This document shows, one piece after another, positions 35,032 through 45,030 of a stretch of DNA of 64,000 bases (the first letter of the stretch is position 1; each line of letters begins with the position of its first letter). Position numbers and translations under genes: made by a program. This DNA is from JADJOY01 sp046331705 [NCBI: bacterium] (lineage in GTDB: Bacteria > JADJOY01), in the NCBI GenBank assembly GCA_046331705.1, contig JAXLQJ010000002.1, positions 124,001 through 188,000 of the forward strand, in the 5' to 3' direction. The notes under the pieces were generated by a model. That model saw only the letters and a list, made by a program, of their open reading frames with translations, ran no database searches and had not been told where the DNA came from.

Positions 35032-35910
35032 CTATCCGACCAGCGACTGGAACGCGCGCATGGCCTGGCCGAGGTAGTGGTACGGCGGCGTCTTGCTCGC
35101 ATCGTTCTTCGGCTCGTAGGGACCGGTGAGATACGGCACGTACATCGAGCGGCGCAAGCTCGCGACGCCGGTCGCCTGCGACTGCGCCACCCGGTGCCAG
35201 GTGCGTCCGTCGTGGACGGTCAGGTCGCCCGGCTGGGTCTCGACGCAGATCTCCTGGGGATCGGTGTCGTGGCTCACGAAGTACAGCTTGCGGAAGCAGG
35301 TGTCCCAGAAGCCTTGGGTGTGGCTGCCGGGGATGATGCGCAAGCCGCCGTTGGCCGCGTTGCACGCGTCCAGGTGCAGCCCCACGTTGAGCATCCGCAC
35401 CGGCATGCGGCCGTAGAAGACGTCGCGCAGCCCGTCGGTGTGCCAGCCCAGACGCTTGTAGATCGAGCCGCGCACGTTCAGGTAGCGGTTCACCACCACG
35501 CCGTCCTTCTCGCCGTCTCCCACCCGGGCGCTCTCCCCCACCAGCTTGCGGATGGGCTCGAAGCGCGGATCGTGGACGAATCGGCGGATCTCCTCGGAGA
35601 ACATCGACGAGAACGTGAAGCGCTGGATCCAGCGCTCGCCCTTCTCGTTCTTGCCGAAGAAGACCGGGATGCCGTTCACCCGCGTGCGCCCCTCGGCGAG
35701 CCATTGGCGCTCGATGCGCTCGAGCTCGCGGGTGATCATGCCGACCTCGTCGGCGCTCGCGACCTGATCGAAGACCAGGAAGCCGTGGGTGTCGAGGAAC
35801 GCGCGCTGCTCGGGCGTGACCTCGTCGCCCAGGCGAAATCGCGTGGTCACGGGGAGGGTCGAGCGTCCGTTCGCGGAAGGCGCGGGTGCGCGGTGTTCGA
35901 GCTCATTCAT
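35032..35910 (-). CDS. phytanoyl-CoA dioxygenase (PhyH) family protein
   Basis: 292 residues from the ATG at 35910, with GGAG upstream. The iron ligands are the H-x-D in LGWHTDGLRD and the distal His in DGRTWHRV; the 2-oxoglutarate-binding Arg is probably in SLRRSMYVPY. N-terminal RAFLDTHGFLVFDQVASADE is the usual PhyH opening. A 2-oxoglutarate/Fe(II)-dependent hydroxylase of unknown substrate. Its start lies inside the end of the TetR gene, so the two are translated together and the TetR protein probably controls this enzyme. Confidence 0.92.
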   Translation of the reverse strand: MNELEHRAPAPSANGRSTLPVTTRFRLGDEVTPEQRAFLDTHGFLVFDQVASADEVGMITRELERIERQWLAEGRTRVNGIPVFFGKNEKGERWIQRFTFSSMFSEEIRRFVHDPRFEPIRKLVGESARVGDGEKDGVVVNRYLNVRGSIYKRLGWHTDGLRDVFYGRMPVRMLNVGLHLDACNAANGGLRIIPGSHTQGFWDTCFRKLYFVSHDTDPQEICVETQPGDLTVHDGRTWHRVAQSQATGVASLRRSMYVPYLTGPYEPKNDASKTPPYHYLGQAMRAFQSLVG

Positions 35911-36586
35911 CGGTCGTTCTCCGCGCGTGGGTGCGGCGTGCGGCACCACGCGCCGGTGGGGTCGGTGCGACGTCGAGCAGCCGCAAGGCCAGCTCCACGA
36001 GGTGATCTTCGACGGCTTCCCGCGCCGCGTCGCGCTTGGTGGGCGAGCCCACCACCAGCGCCAGCTCGCGCGACGAGGTGAGCCCGTAGCGGATGGCGAG
36101 ATGGGTGAGGCTCTGGACCGCGAGCCGCATCTCGCTCGCGGGCCGCCCCACCAGACGCTCGAGCAACGTGGAGGTGCGCTCCAGGAACGGAAGCTGCTTG
36201 GCGGCGCGCCAGCGCGGATCGACCTCGCCGGTGTCGATCACGGTGCGCATCATGAGCTGGATCTGCGGACGGTGCGCGCACACGAAGCGGTAGCCCGCGC
36301 GAACCACGCGATCGATCAGCGCGGCGAGATCGCCGCCGTCGTCGAGCGCCCGATCGAGCTCGCGCTGCAACGGATCGAGCTCGGCGTACATCGCCGCGAT
36401 CGCCGCCTGGTAGAGCGCGTCCTTGTTGCCGAAGTAGTGGTGTACCAGCCCCAAGCTCACACCCGCGTCGCGCGCCACGTCGCGGATGGAGGTGCCGTCG
36501 ACACCGTGCTCGGCGAAGAGCACCGACGCCGCCTCCAGCACCTTGCGCCGAGTCGCCTCGGCATCCGCGTTCACCGGTCGCGCCAT
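35903..36586 (-). CDS. TetR family transcriptional regulator
   Basis: 227 residues. The N-terminal HTH is clear: RRKVLEAASVLFAEHGVDGT, then SIRDVARDAGVSLGLVHHYF and NKDALYQAAIAAM. The C-terminal ligand domain is not assignable. Its 3' end overlaps the PhyH gene by 8 nt. A 14/16 palindrome sits in its own promoter, so autoregulation and control of the PhyH gene by a small hydrophobic ligand are likely. Confidence 0.95.
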   Translation of the reverse strand: MARPVNADAEATRRKVLEAASVLFAEHGVDGTSIRDVARDAGVSLGLVHHYFGNKDALYQAAIAAMYAELDPLQRELDRALDDGGDLAALIDRVVRAGYRFVCAHRPQIQLMMRTVIDTGEVDPRWRAAKQLPFLERTSTLLERLVGRPASEMRLAVQSLTHLAIRYGLTSSRELALVVGSPTKRDAAREAVEDHLVELALRLLDVAPTPPARGAARRTHARRTTDE

Positions 36587-36620
36587 GCATTCACCCACTC
36601 GCTGCGAGCCCTTCATAATT

Positions 36621-36645
36621 AATTGATCGTTCAATTCATTGTCAA
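36621..36645 (-). promoter_or_regulatory. TetR promoter with palindromic operator
   Basis: AATTGATCGTTCAATT (36621-36636) is an imperfect palindrome: 14 of 16 positions obey dyad symmetry and the halves are ATTGA/TCAAT, typical of TetR-family operators. It lies just downstream of a perfect minus-strand -35 TTGACA (36640-36645), where it would cover the spacer and -10. The whole stretch 36612-36650 is strikingly AT-rich for this genome. It could also affect the divergent gene at 36752. Confidence 0.7.
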
Positions 36646-36751
36646 CCAATCCGCGCGGTGAGCGAGCCGATCGACTCGATTCGCTGCGCCCCGCATTCGG
36701 TCCCGGCAACGCGCTTGCGGAACGGAGAACGCACCCCCATCCTGGCGAGCC

Positions 36752-37960
36752 GTGACGAAGAGCGCTCCCGAGCACCAGCCGGCCGCCGACGCCTTGACCG
36801 TCGAGGTCGCGACGTCGCTCGCCGCGGTCGACGCCGCGTCCTGGGACGCGCTCGCCGGCGACGACGATCCGTTCGTCGAGCACGCGTTTCTCGCGGCGCT
36901 CGAGGCGAGCGGCAGCGTCGGCCGCGGAACCGGTTGGGATCCGGTGCACGTGCTGGTGCGCAGCGGCGGCCGCCTGGTGGGCGCGACCCCCCTCTACGTG
37001 AAGAGCAACAGCTACGGCGAGTACATCTTCGACTGGGGCTGGGCTTCGGCGGCACAGCGCGCCGGCATCCGCTACTACCCGAAGCTGGTGTCCGCGGTAC
37101 CGTTCACGCCCGCCACGGGCCGGCGGTTCTTGGTCGAGGGTGCGGCCACCGACGGCCCCGTCGTCGACGCGCTCGTCGACGGCATCCACGCGGTGGCCGA
37201 CCAGATCCGCGCGTCGTCGGTCCACTGGCTCTTCCTCTCCGCCGCCGAGCACGCGGCGCTGGCCGTCCGACCCGATTGCCTCGCACGGCTCACGTATCAA
37301 TTCCACTGGACCAACGCCGGCTACGCGAGCTTCGACGATTACCTGGGCGCCATGCGTTCCGCGGCGCGCAAGGAAGTCCGGCGCGAGCGACGCAAGGCGG
37401 CCGAGTCCGGCCTCACCCTCGCCACCAAGCGCGGCACCGAGCTCGGCAACGCCGAGTGGTCGGCGCTCTTTCGCTTCTACACCGACACCACGGCCCGCAA
37501 GGGCGCGATCGCCTACCTCACCCAGCGCTTCTTCGACGAGCTGCGCCGCACCATCCCCCATCGCGTGGTGATCGCGCTCGCGTCGCGCGGCGACGAGCCC
37601 GTCGCCGGGGCGCTCGCGTTTCACAAGGGGAAACAGCTCTTCGGTCGCTACTGGGGCGCGCTCGACGACTTCGAGGCGCTGCATTTCGAGCTCTGCTACT
37701 ACCGCCTCATCGACTTCGCGATCGAGCACCGGCTCGAGCGCTTCGAGGCGGGCGCACAAGGCGAGCACAAGCTCAAGCGCGGGCTCCTGCCCGCGCCCAC
37801 CTACAGCATCCACTGGATCCGTCATGCCGGGCTCGCCGAGGCCATCGCCGAGTACCTGCCGCGCGAGACCCGCTCGATGGAAGCCGAGATGCGCTATTTC
37901 GCCGAGCGCTCGCCGTTCAAGCAAGCCGACGACGAGCCGAATCCCGAGTGCTCTCCATGA
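36752..37960 (+). CDS. GNAT-like acyltransferase (DUF482/peptidoglycan-type)
   Basis: 402 residues from a GTG. The layout is the double GNAT fold of COG3146/DUF482: ASWDALAGDDDPFVEHAFLA at the N terminus, GATPLYVKSNSYGEYIFDW, the basic MRSAARKEVRRERRKAAESG and the second half EALHFELCYYRLIDFAIEHR with FEAGAQGEHKLKRGL near the end. Members are cytoplasmic and thought to acylate unknown acceptors. The stop overlaps the sigma-factor start (ATGA), so both are one transcriptional unit. Confidence 0.87.
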   Translation: MTKSAPEHQPAADALTVEVATSLAAVDAASWDALAGDDDPFVEHAFLAALEASGSVGRGTGWDPVHVLVRSGGRLVGATPLYVKSNSYGEYIFDWGWASAAQRAGIRYYPKLVSAVPFTPATGRRFLVEGAATDGPVVDALVDGIHAVADQIRASSVHWLFLSAAEHAALAVRPDCLARLTYQFHWTNAGYASFDDYLGAMRSAARKEVRRERRKAAESGLTLATKRGTELGNAEWSALFRFYTDTTARKGAIAYLTQRFFDELRRTIPHRVVIALASRGDEPVAGALAFHKGKQLFGRYWGALDDFEALHFELCYYRLIDFAIEHRLERFEAGAQGEHKLKRGLLPAPTYSIHWIRHAGLAEAIAEYLPRETRSMEAEMRYFAERSPFKQADDEPNPECSP

Positions 37961-38562
37961 ACGCCAGCGAGCCCGACGACGACCGATCGACCCCGCACCA
38001 GCCAGCGAGTCCCGAGGTGGTGCGCGTCTTGGTCGAGAACCACCGCCAGTTCCTGGCGTTCCTCGAGCGGCGCGTCGGCTCGCGGGCGATCGCCGAGGAC
38101 ATCCTGCAGGATGCGTTCGTGCGCAGCATCGACAAGGCCGGCACGCTCCGCGACGGCGAGGCGGCGACCGCCTGGTTCTACCGATTGCTGCGCAACGCGC
38201 TCGTCGATCACGTCCGGCGTCGCGACAGCGAGCGGCGCGCGCTCGAGCGAGCGGCCACCGAGCCCGAGCCCCCCGAGGATCGGGAGCTCTTCGACACCGT
38301 GTGCCGGTGCGTGACGAGTCTCGTGGACACCCTCAAGCCCGAGTACGCGGACGCCATCCGCAGCGTCGACATCGACGGTCACGGCGTGCGCGATTGGGCG
38401 ACGGCGAGCGGCATCTCGCCCAACAACGCGAGCGTCCGGCTGCACCGCGCACGCCAAGCGCTCAAGCGCCAGCTCGAGCGCACCTGTGGAACCTGCGCCA
38501 CCCACGGTTGCCTCGACTGCCACTGCGACGCGGCGCCGCAGCGCTGTCATCCCTCGACCTGA
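37957..38562 (+). CDS. CorE-like ECF sigma factor with C-terminal cysteine domain
   Basis: 201 residues. Region 2 is seen in HRQFLAFLERRVGSRAIAED and DILQDAFVRSIDKAG, with TAWFYRLLRNALVDHVRRRD for -10 binding; region 4 is SLVDTLKPEYADAIRSVDID and ISPNNASVRLHRARQALKRQ. The C terminus carries six cysteines at 177, 180, 185, 188, 190 and 197 plus His183 and His189 (CGTCATHGCLDCHC). This is the arrangement of CorE-type sigma factors (ECF44) of Myxococcus xanthus, where the Cys-rich tail senses copper or cadmium/zinc directly and no anti-sigma factor is needed. No anti-sigma gene is seen here either. The metal is unknown. Gene order with the cysteine-rich peptide downstream fits a metal response. 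Confidence 0.9.
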   Translation: MNASEPDDDRSTPHQPASPEVVRVLVENHRQFLAFLERRVGSRAIAEDILQDAFVRSIDKAGTLRDGEAATAWFYRLLRNALVDHVRRRDSERRALERAATEPEPPEDRELFDTVCRCVTSLVDTLKPEYADAIRSVDIDGHGVRDWATASGISPNNASVRLHRARQALKRQLERTCGTCATHGCLDCHCDAAPQRCHPST

Positions 38563-38688
38563 GTCGCGCCGCCGCTCGGCCGGGTGTAAGGGGCGAGCGT
38601 GTCGTGCGTCAGCAGGGTCGGAGCCCGGCGAGGTCGGCGCCCGAATGGTCGGTCGCGAGAACCATCCAGCCCCGCTCCGGAGACGCCC

Positions 38689-38865
38689 ATGAACGCCCAA
38701 ACCACCACCTCACGTTGCCGCTGCGCGTCCTGCCACGGCGAGGATCGCCACTGTGGCGAGACCGCGGCCTCGTCGCGCCCTTCACGAACCGAAGGCCAGC
38801 CCGCGCGCTGCTGCTGCGGCCCGCGCTGTGGCTGCGGCGAGCGGTGCGATTGCGCGCCCGCCTGA
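38689..38865 (+). CDS. cysteine-rich metallothionein-like peptide
   Basis: 58 residues from the ATG at 38689, preceded by CGGAG. Eleven cysteines, arranged as CRCASC and a later single Cys near the start, then CCCGPRCGCGERCDC near the end. The middle is polar and disordered. The CxCxxC and CxC spacing resembles bacterial metallothioneins, although the length and the lack of a folded centre differ. It lies 126 nt behind the CorE-like sigma gene on the same strand. A role in binding Cu, Zn or Cd is inference. Confidence 0.68.
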   Translation: MNAQTTTSRCRCASCHGEDRHCGETAASSRPSRTEGQPARCCCGPRCGCGERCDCAPA

Positions 38866-39005
38866 GGCCTCGCCGCGCCCGCGGGCCTCGTCGCGAGGCC
38901 CGCGAGCGTGGGTCTTCCCTCACTCGGCGGCGACGCCGTCGTCCCGCCGACGCGTGCCGCGCCAACCGCGGTGCGCGTTGGCGCCAACGCACGGATGCGA
39001 TCCGT

Positions 39006-39030
39006 GCGCGAATTTCACGAAATGTCGCGC
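39006..39030. repeat. inverted repeat upstream of secreted-protein gene
   Basis: GCGCGA (39006-39011) and TCGCGC (39025-39030) enclose TTTC and GAAA arms, giving 10 pairs with a one-base offset. It is about 95 nt before the ATG of the secreted protein gene and could be an operator or part of a leader. Confidence 0.35.
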
Positions 39031-39124
39031 GCCACCGTCAACGCGTCGATGGCACTCGCCTTGCGAAGCCCCCGTTCCACGCGAACCAGCAGCGCTCGTT
39101 CACCACACCAATCAGGGGGGATCG

Positions 39125-39544
39125 ATGGGACGTTCGAAGAACTGGATGAAGAGTCTCGGCGCAGGTTTCTTGCTCGCGACGGGCCTGGCGGCCTCGCCCG
39201 GCGAGTGCCCGCCACCGCTGCCCTACCCGTCGTCGTTCGTCGCTTGCGATTGCCACGGCGACATCTCGGTCGGCTACACGGGACACAGTCACATCGTCAC
39301 GCAGACCTACACGTGCAACGGCGGCCCGCGCGACGGCTGGGTCGACCTCTACCGCGTCAACTACGGCGGCTCGTCGACCCACGTCGGCTACTGCTCGTTT
39401 TCCGCACCTGGCTTCGGGGTGCCCGCGCAGCCGTGCAGCATCGAGGATTGGAACTCGGGCGACTACTACACCGCGAGCATCGGCGTTTACTACGACGGCA
39501 ACGGATGCGGTGGTCTCTACAACGACGCCGCCGACTCGCCCTGA
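39125..39544 (+). CDS. small secreted hypothetical protein
   Basis: 139 residues, GGGGGG just upstream of the ATG. A signal peptide (MKSLGAGFLLATGLAASPG) is followed by a Cys- and Tyr-rich beta domain (FVACDCHGDISVGYTGHSHI, TQTYTCNGGPRDGWVDLYRV, GDYYTASIGVYYDGNGCGGL). Several cysteines could form disulfides after export. No family recognised. It ends 40 nt before the retron RNA, but a secreted protein is an unlikely retron effector; shared transcription is possible. Confidence 0.65.
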   Translation: MGRSKNWMKSLGAGFLLATGLAASPGECPPPLPYPSSFVACDCHGDISVGYTGHSHIVTQTYTCNGGPRDGWVDLYRVNYGGSSTHVGYCSFSAPGFGVPAQPCSIEDWNSGDYYTASIGVYYDGNGCGGLYNDAADSP

Positions 39545-39573
39545 CGCACTCGCTTCTCGCGCCGTCGCCCTGG

Positions 39574-39579
39574 TATAGG
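39574..39579 (+). promoter_or_regulatory. possible -10 element for the retron RNA
   Basis: TATAGG (39574-39579) stands out in very GC-rich DNA and would start transcription near 39585, which is exactly where the a1 arm of the retron RNA begins. No clear -35 hexamer is seen. Confidence 0.4.
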
Positions 39580-39584
39580 ATGGC

Positions 39585-39766
39585 GGCGCGGCGGCGCTCC
39601 CTCGAGCCGGCAGCCTGCGCTTTCGAGCACGAGGCGCCTCCGCGGGGTTACCCCGCGGCATGAATCCCACCTGGGCATCCCATCGCGCGATGCCAAGTGC
39701 GCGCGGCAAGCCGCACGCACGTCTCATCGCGCACGACGAGTCTCGTCGAGGAAGCGCCGCCGCGCC
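39585..39766 (+). ncRNA. retron msr-msd RNA
   Basis: The a1 arm (39585-39605) pairs with the a2 arm (39746-39766) over 20 of 21 positions; the one mismatch is C39599/A39752. The first unpaired base after a1 is G39606, within AGC, the context of the branching guanosine of known retrons. Reverse transcription would start opposite it at 39745. The msr part holds a hairpin at 39640-39658 with an 8-bp stem and 3-nt loop TTA, typical of msr stem-loops. The msd part holds a hairpin at 39685-39732: 8 bp, a 4x4 internal loop, 5 bp, one mismatch, 4 bp and loop CAAG, all in one register. The gene for a retron-type reverse transcriptase begins 39 nt later. The RNA ends, and whether msDNA is made, are inferred. 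Confidence 0.8.
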
Positions 39767-39805
39767 TCTCGCGCACCCCGGGCGACGCGCCCGCGCACCC
39801 GCCGC

Positions 39806-41167
39806 ATGAACGGCGCCGACCACGCGGCGAAGGCGCTCGCGGACGCGCTGCTCGCCGGGGAGTGGACGCTGCTCGCCTTGCGCGCTCGCGCCAGCGAGCT
39901 CTTCGATCGGCGGGTCCGCTGGCTCGATCCGGTGCTTCGCGCGGTGCTCCGGACGTATCCCGCGGCGCCCCGCGATGCGCGCGACTCGCTCGCGCGTTTC
40001 CTGGCACCCGGCTTGGAGCGCATCCGGGCACGGCTCGATCCGCCGCGGCTACCGGCGATTCGCCATCGGCTGATCGACGAGCCCGCCATGGCCGAGGCGA
40101 GGCGCTGGCCGGTTCCGACGATCGCGACCTCGAGCGCGCTGGCGGCGTGGCTCGGCGTCACGCCGGCCGAGCTCGACTGGTTCGCCGATCGACGCGGCAC
40201 GGCGGCGCGCTCGTCGAGCCCCGGCTTGCGCCACTATCGTTACCGCTGGCTCGCCAAACGCTCGGGTGGTTGGCGCTTGCTGGAGATTCCGCGACCGCGG
40301 CTGCGCGCCATCCAGCGACGAATCCTCGCCGAGATCCTGAATCACATCCCACCCCACGTCGCCGCGCACGGCTTTCGCCGCGGGCACTCGGCGCTCGGCC
40401 ACGCGTCGCTGCACGCCGGCCGCGCGGTGGTGATCCGCGTCGACGTGGAGGACTTCTTCCCTTCGATCGCCGCAGGTCGCGTCCACGGCGTGTTTCGCGC
40501 GGCCGGCTATCCGGAGGAGGTGGCCCGCGTGCTCACCGCCCTCACCACCCATCGCGCGCCGCCGGGGCTCGCGCGCGAGGCAAGCGCACGCCACGCCGCC
40601 GCACACCCGTGCGATGGCACCCACCCGCTTCGACAGCGTGAGGGCTGGCGGGCCGCGCGTCGGCTCGCGAGCGCCCATCTCCCTCAGGGCGCGCCCACGT
40701 CCGCGGCGCTCGCGAACCTCTGCGCGTTCGGGATGGACGTGCGGCTCTCGGCCCTGGCGAGTGAATGCCGTGGCCGCTACTCGCGCTATGCCGACGACCT
40801 GGCGTTCTCGGGCGACTCCGAGCTCGCGCGCGGCGCCGCGCGGCTGCTGCCGCGGATCGCCGCGATCATCGCGGACGAGGGATTCCGTCCCAATCTGCGC
40901 AAGACCCGCGTTCTGCGCTCCAGCGCGCGCCAGCGCTTGGTGGGGCTCACGATCAACGCGCGCCCGAACGTCGCACGCCACGAACGCGACCGCCTCGAGG
41001 CGATCCTCACCAACTGCGTCCGGCACGGCCCGGCGACGCAGAATCGGGCGAATCACCCGGACTTTCGCGCGCACCTCGAAGGCCGCGTCGCCTGGGTGGG
41101 CTCGGTGAACCCACGCCACGAAGCACGCCTGCGCGCACTCCTGGACGCCGTCGACTGGAGCTGCTGA
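39806..41167 (+). CDS. retron reverse transcriptase
   Basis: 453 residues. RT motifs in order: IPRPRLRAIQRRILAEIL, AAHGFRRGHS, the catalytic Asp213 in RVDVEDFFPS, HLPQGAPTSAALANL with Gln294, and RYSRYADDLAFSG with Tyr328-Ala-Asp330-Asp331. All three catalytic Asp residues are present. The retron-specific region X motif NAxxH appears as HASLH (199-203), and the region Y triplet VTG as LVG (378-380) in RLVGLTINARPNV. About 125 residues precede the RT core, as in the myxobacterial RTs of retrons Mx162, Mx65 and Sa163. There is no group II intron maturase or endonuclease domain. It makes msDNA from the RNA at 39585-39766. No effector gene is recognisable beside it. Confidence 0.93.
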   Translation: MNGADHAAKALADALLAGEWTLLALRARASELFDRRVRWLDPVLRAVLRTYPAAPRDARDSLARFLAPGLERIRARLDPPRLPAIRHRLIDEPAMAEARRWPVPTIATSSALAAWLGVTPAELDWFADRRGTAARSSSPGLRHYRYRWLAKRSGGWRLLEIPRPRLRAIQRRILAEILNHIPPHVAAHGFRRGHSALGHASLHAGRAVVIRVDVEDFFPSIAAGRVHGVFRAAGYPEEVARVLTALTTHRAPPGLAREASARHAAAHPCDGTHPLRQREGWRAARRLASAHLPQGAPTSAALANLCAFGMDVRLSALASECRGRYSRYADDLAFSGDSELARGAARLLPRIAAIIADEGFRPNLRKTRVLRSSARQRLVGLTINARPNVARHERDRLEAILTNCVRHGPATQNRANHPDFRAHLEGRVAWVGSVNPRHEARLRALLDAVDWSC

Positions 41168-41224
41168 GCGCCGCGCTCCGGCGCCCCTGGCTCTCCCACG
41201 AAGGGGCTCCACCCGGAACGAGCT

Positions 41225-43567
<2,343 letters not shown>

Positions 43568-43571
43568 GGCT

Positions 43572-43898
43572 TCACTCCGCCTCCATGGTGAGCAGGAGCG
43601 GCATGCCCGCTTCCCGTGCCAGCTTGGTCGCGACCTCGAGCTTGGTCTCGGCGATGTCGCGGATGTAGACGCCCGCGACACCGACTCCCTTGGTGTGCAC
43701 GTGCAGCATGATCGCGGTCGCCTCCGTGAAGTCCTTGCGGAAGACCTCCATCAAGAGGTGCACCACGAATTCCTGGGTGGTGTAGTCGTCGTTGTGCAGC
43801 AGCACCTTGTAGAGGCGCGGCTTCTGGGTCTTGGCGCGTTCGCGCAGCGCGAGCTCTTCGTCGCGCTCGATCTCGGGCGGGCGTTGGTTTTCACTCAT
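43572..43898 (-). CDS. clpS: ClpS adaptor of the N-end rule pathway
   Basis: 108 residues. The N-degron pocket is visible in YKVLLHNDDYTTQEFVVHLL with the conserved Asn-Asp-Asp, followed by the helix FRKDFTEATAIMLHVHTKG and VGVAGVYIRDIAETK. It delivers substrates with bulky N-terminal residues to ClpA. Operon with clpA. Confidence 0.97.
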   Translation of the reverse strand: MSENQRPPEIERDEELALRERAKTQKPRLYKVLLHNDDYTTQEFVVHLLMEVFRKDFTEATAIMLHVHTKGVGVAGVYIRDIAETKLEVATKLAREAGMPLLLTMEAE

Positions 43899-44028
43899 GA
43901 TGAATGCGTGTGGCGGGAATCCGGAGCGTGCGTTCGAGCACGCTTTTCTTCGCTGGAGCCATGGTACCGCCCGCGTTCGCGGGGTGCCAAGGGACTCACG
44001 CGGGGCTCACGCGAGCCTCGCGCGTTGC

Positions 44029-45030
44029 TCACGCGCGCGGCGACGCATCGAGCGACTCCATCTCGAGCGCCTCGCCCGTCGCCGCGGTGCGCGCGAACGT
44101 GGCCGCGAAGAACCGACCCACGAACGGCGCTCCCAGCAGCACCAGCAGCACGGGGCCGACGAACGAGAGCACCAACCCGGCGGCGGCGAGCGTCTCGGCA
44201 CGTCCGTAGGGAGCGAAGAGCAGCAGCATCCCGAGCTCCCGCGTGCCGATGCCGGAGAGCGTGACGGGCAGGTTCGCGAGCAGAATCACGAGCGGCGTGC
44301 GCACCAGCGCGTCGACGAGCGGCACCGACGCTCCCAGCGCGTGAAGACAGAGCGCGAACGAGACCCCCTCGGCGAGCGCTTGGAGCGCGGAGACGCCGAG
44401 GAAGCCGAGCCGCACCCCGACCGAGAGCCGCGACACCGCGCCGACGAGATCGCGCACGAATCGCCCGAGCCTGCCCGGAATCCGCTCGAGCGCCCGCGCC
44501 AGCCAGGCAGGTGCGGCCCGCGCCAGCAACAACGGCCCGAGCGCGAGCAGCACCACGATCGCGACGCTCGCTCGTCCACCGAGCGGCGCCCACAGCAAGC
44601 CGGCGGCGCCGAGCGTCACCAGCGCCACGATGTTGGCGAGCTTGTCGAAGAGCACCGCCCACGCGCCAACGGCCGGAGGCACGCCGTGCACGCGCTCGAG
44701 ATAGACCACCTTGAAGATCTCGCCCGACTTGAGCGGCAACGTGAAGCGCAGCGGCTGGCACCCGAGCCAGATCACCAGCGTGTCGCGAAGCGAGAGCTCG
44801 AAGCCCAGGTGGCGCAGGATGCGGCGCCACTTCTCCGCCGGCACGAGCGCGTGGAGGATCGCGTTCCACGCCACCAGCAGCGTGGCGGCCGCGGGGTCCA
44901 CGAGGGCAAGCGCTTCTCCCAGGCGACGCACGCCCACGCGCGACGCGACGAACCCGAGCATCGCCGCGGTCGCCACCGCCGAGATCGCCACGCGGGCGAC
45001 GCGACGGCGGCGCTCGAGCGCTTGCGTCAA
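44029..45030 (-). CDS. YbhN/LPG-synthase-like integral membrane protein (UPF0104)
   Basis: 333 residues from a TTG at 45030 that overlaps the stop of the upstream protease gene (TTGA). About eight membrane helices. Family features include PAEKWRRILRHLGFELSLRD, PLRFTLPLKSGEIFKVVYLE and NLPVTLSGIGTRELGMLLLF. This is the integral membrane half of lysylphosphatidylglycerol synthases and of AglD/YbhN proteins; the soluble aminoacyltransferase half is absent. A role as lipid flippase is known for relatives only. An ATG start is lacking. Confidence 0.85.
   Translation of the reverse strand: MTQALERRRRVARVAISAVATAAMLGFVASRVGVRRLGEALALVDPAAATLLVAWNAILHALVPAEKWRRILRHLGFELSLRDTLVIWLGCQPLRFTLPLKSGEIFKVVYLERVHGVPPAVGAWAVLFDKLANIVALVTLGAAGLLWAPLGGRASVAIVVLLALGPLLLARAAPAWLARALERIPGRLGRFVRDLVGAVSRLSVGVRLGFLGVSALQALAEGVSFALCLHALGASVPLVDALVRTPLVILLANLPVTLSGIGTRELGMLLLFAPYGRAETLAAAGLVLSFVGPVLLVLLGAPFVGRFFAATFARTAATGEALEMESLDASPRA

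Noticed and set aside
39806-41167. Group II intron or DGR reverse transcriptase
   Set aside because: No maturase or HNH region, no intron domain V-like hairpin, no template/variable repeat; the upstream a1/a2 RNA fits a retron.
41168-41224. Terminator between the RT gene and clpA
   Set aside because: Only 5-bp stems are found, too weak to call.
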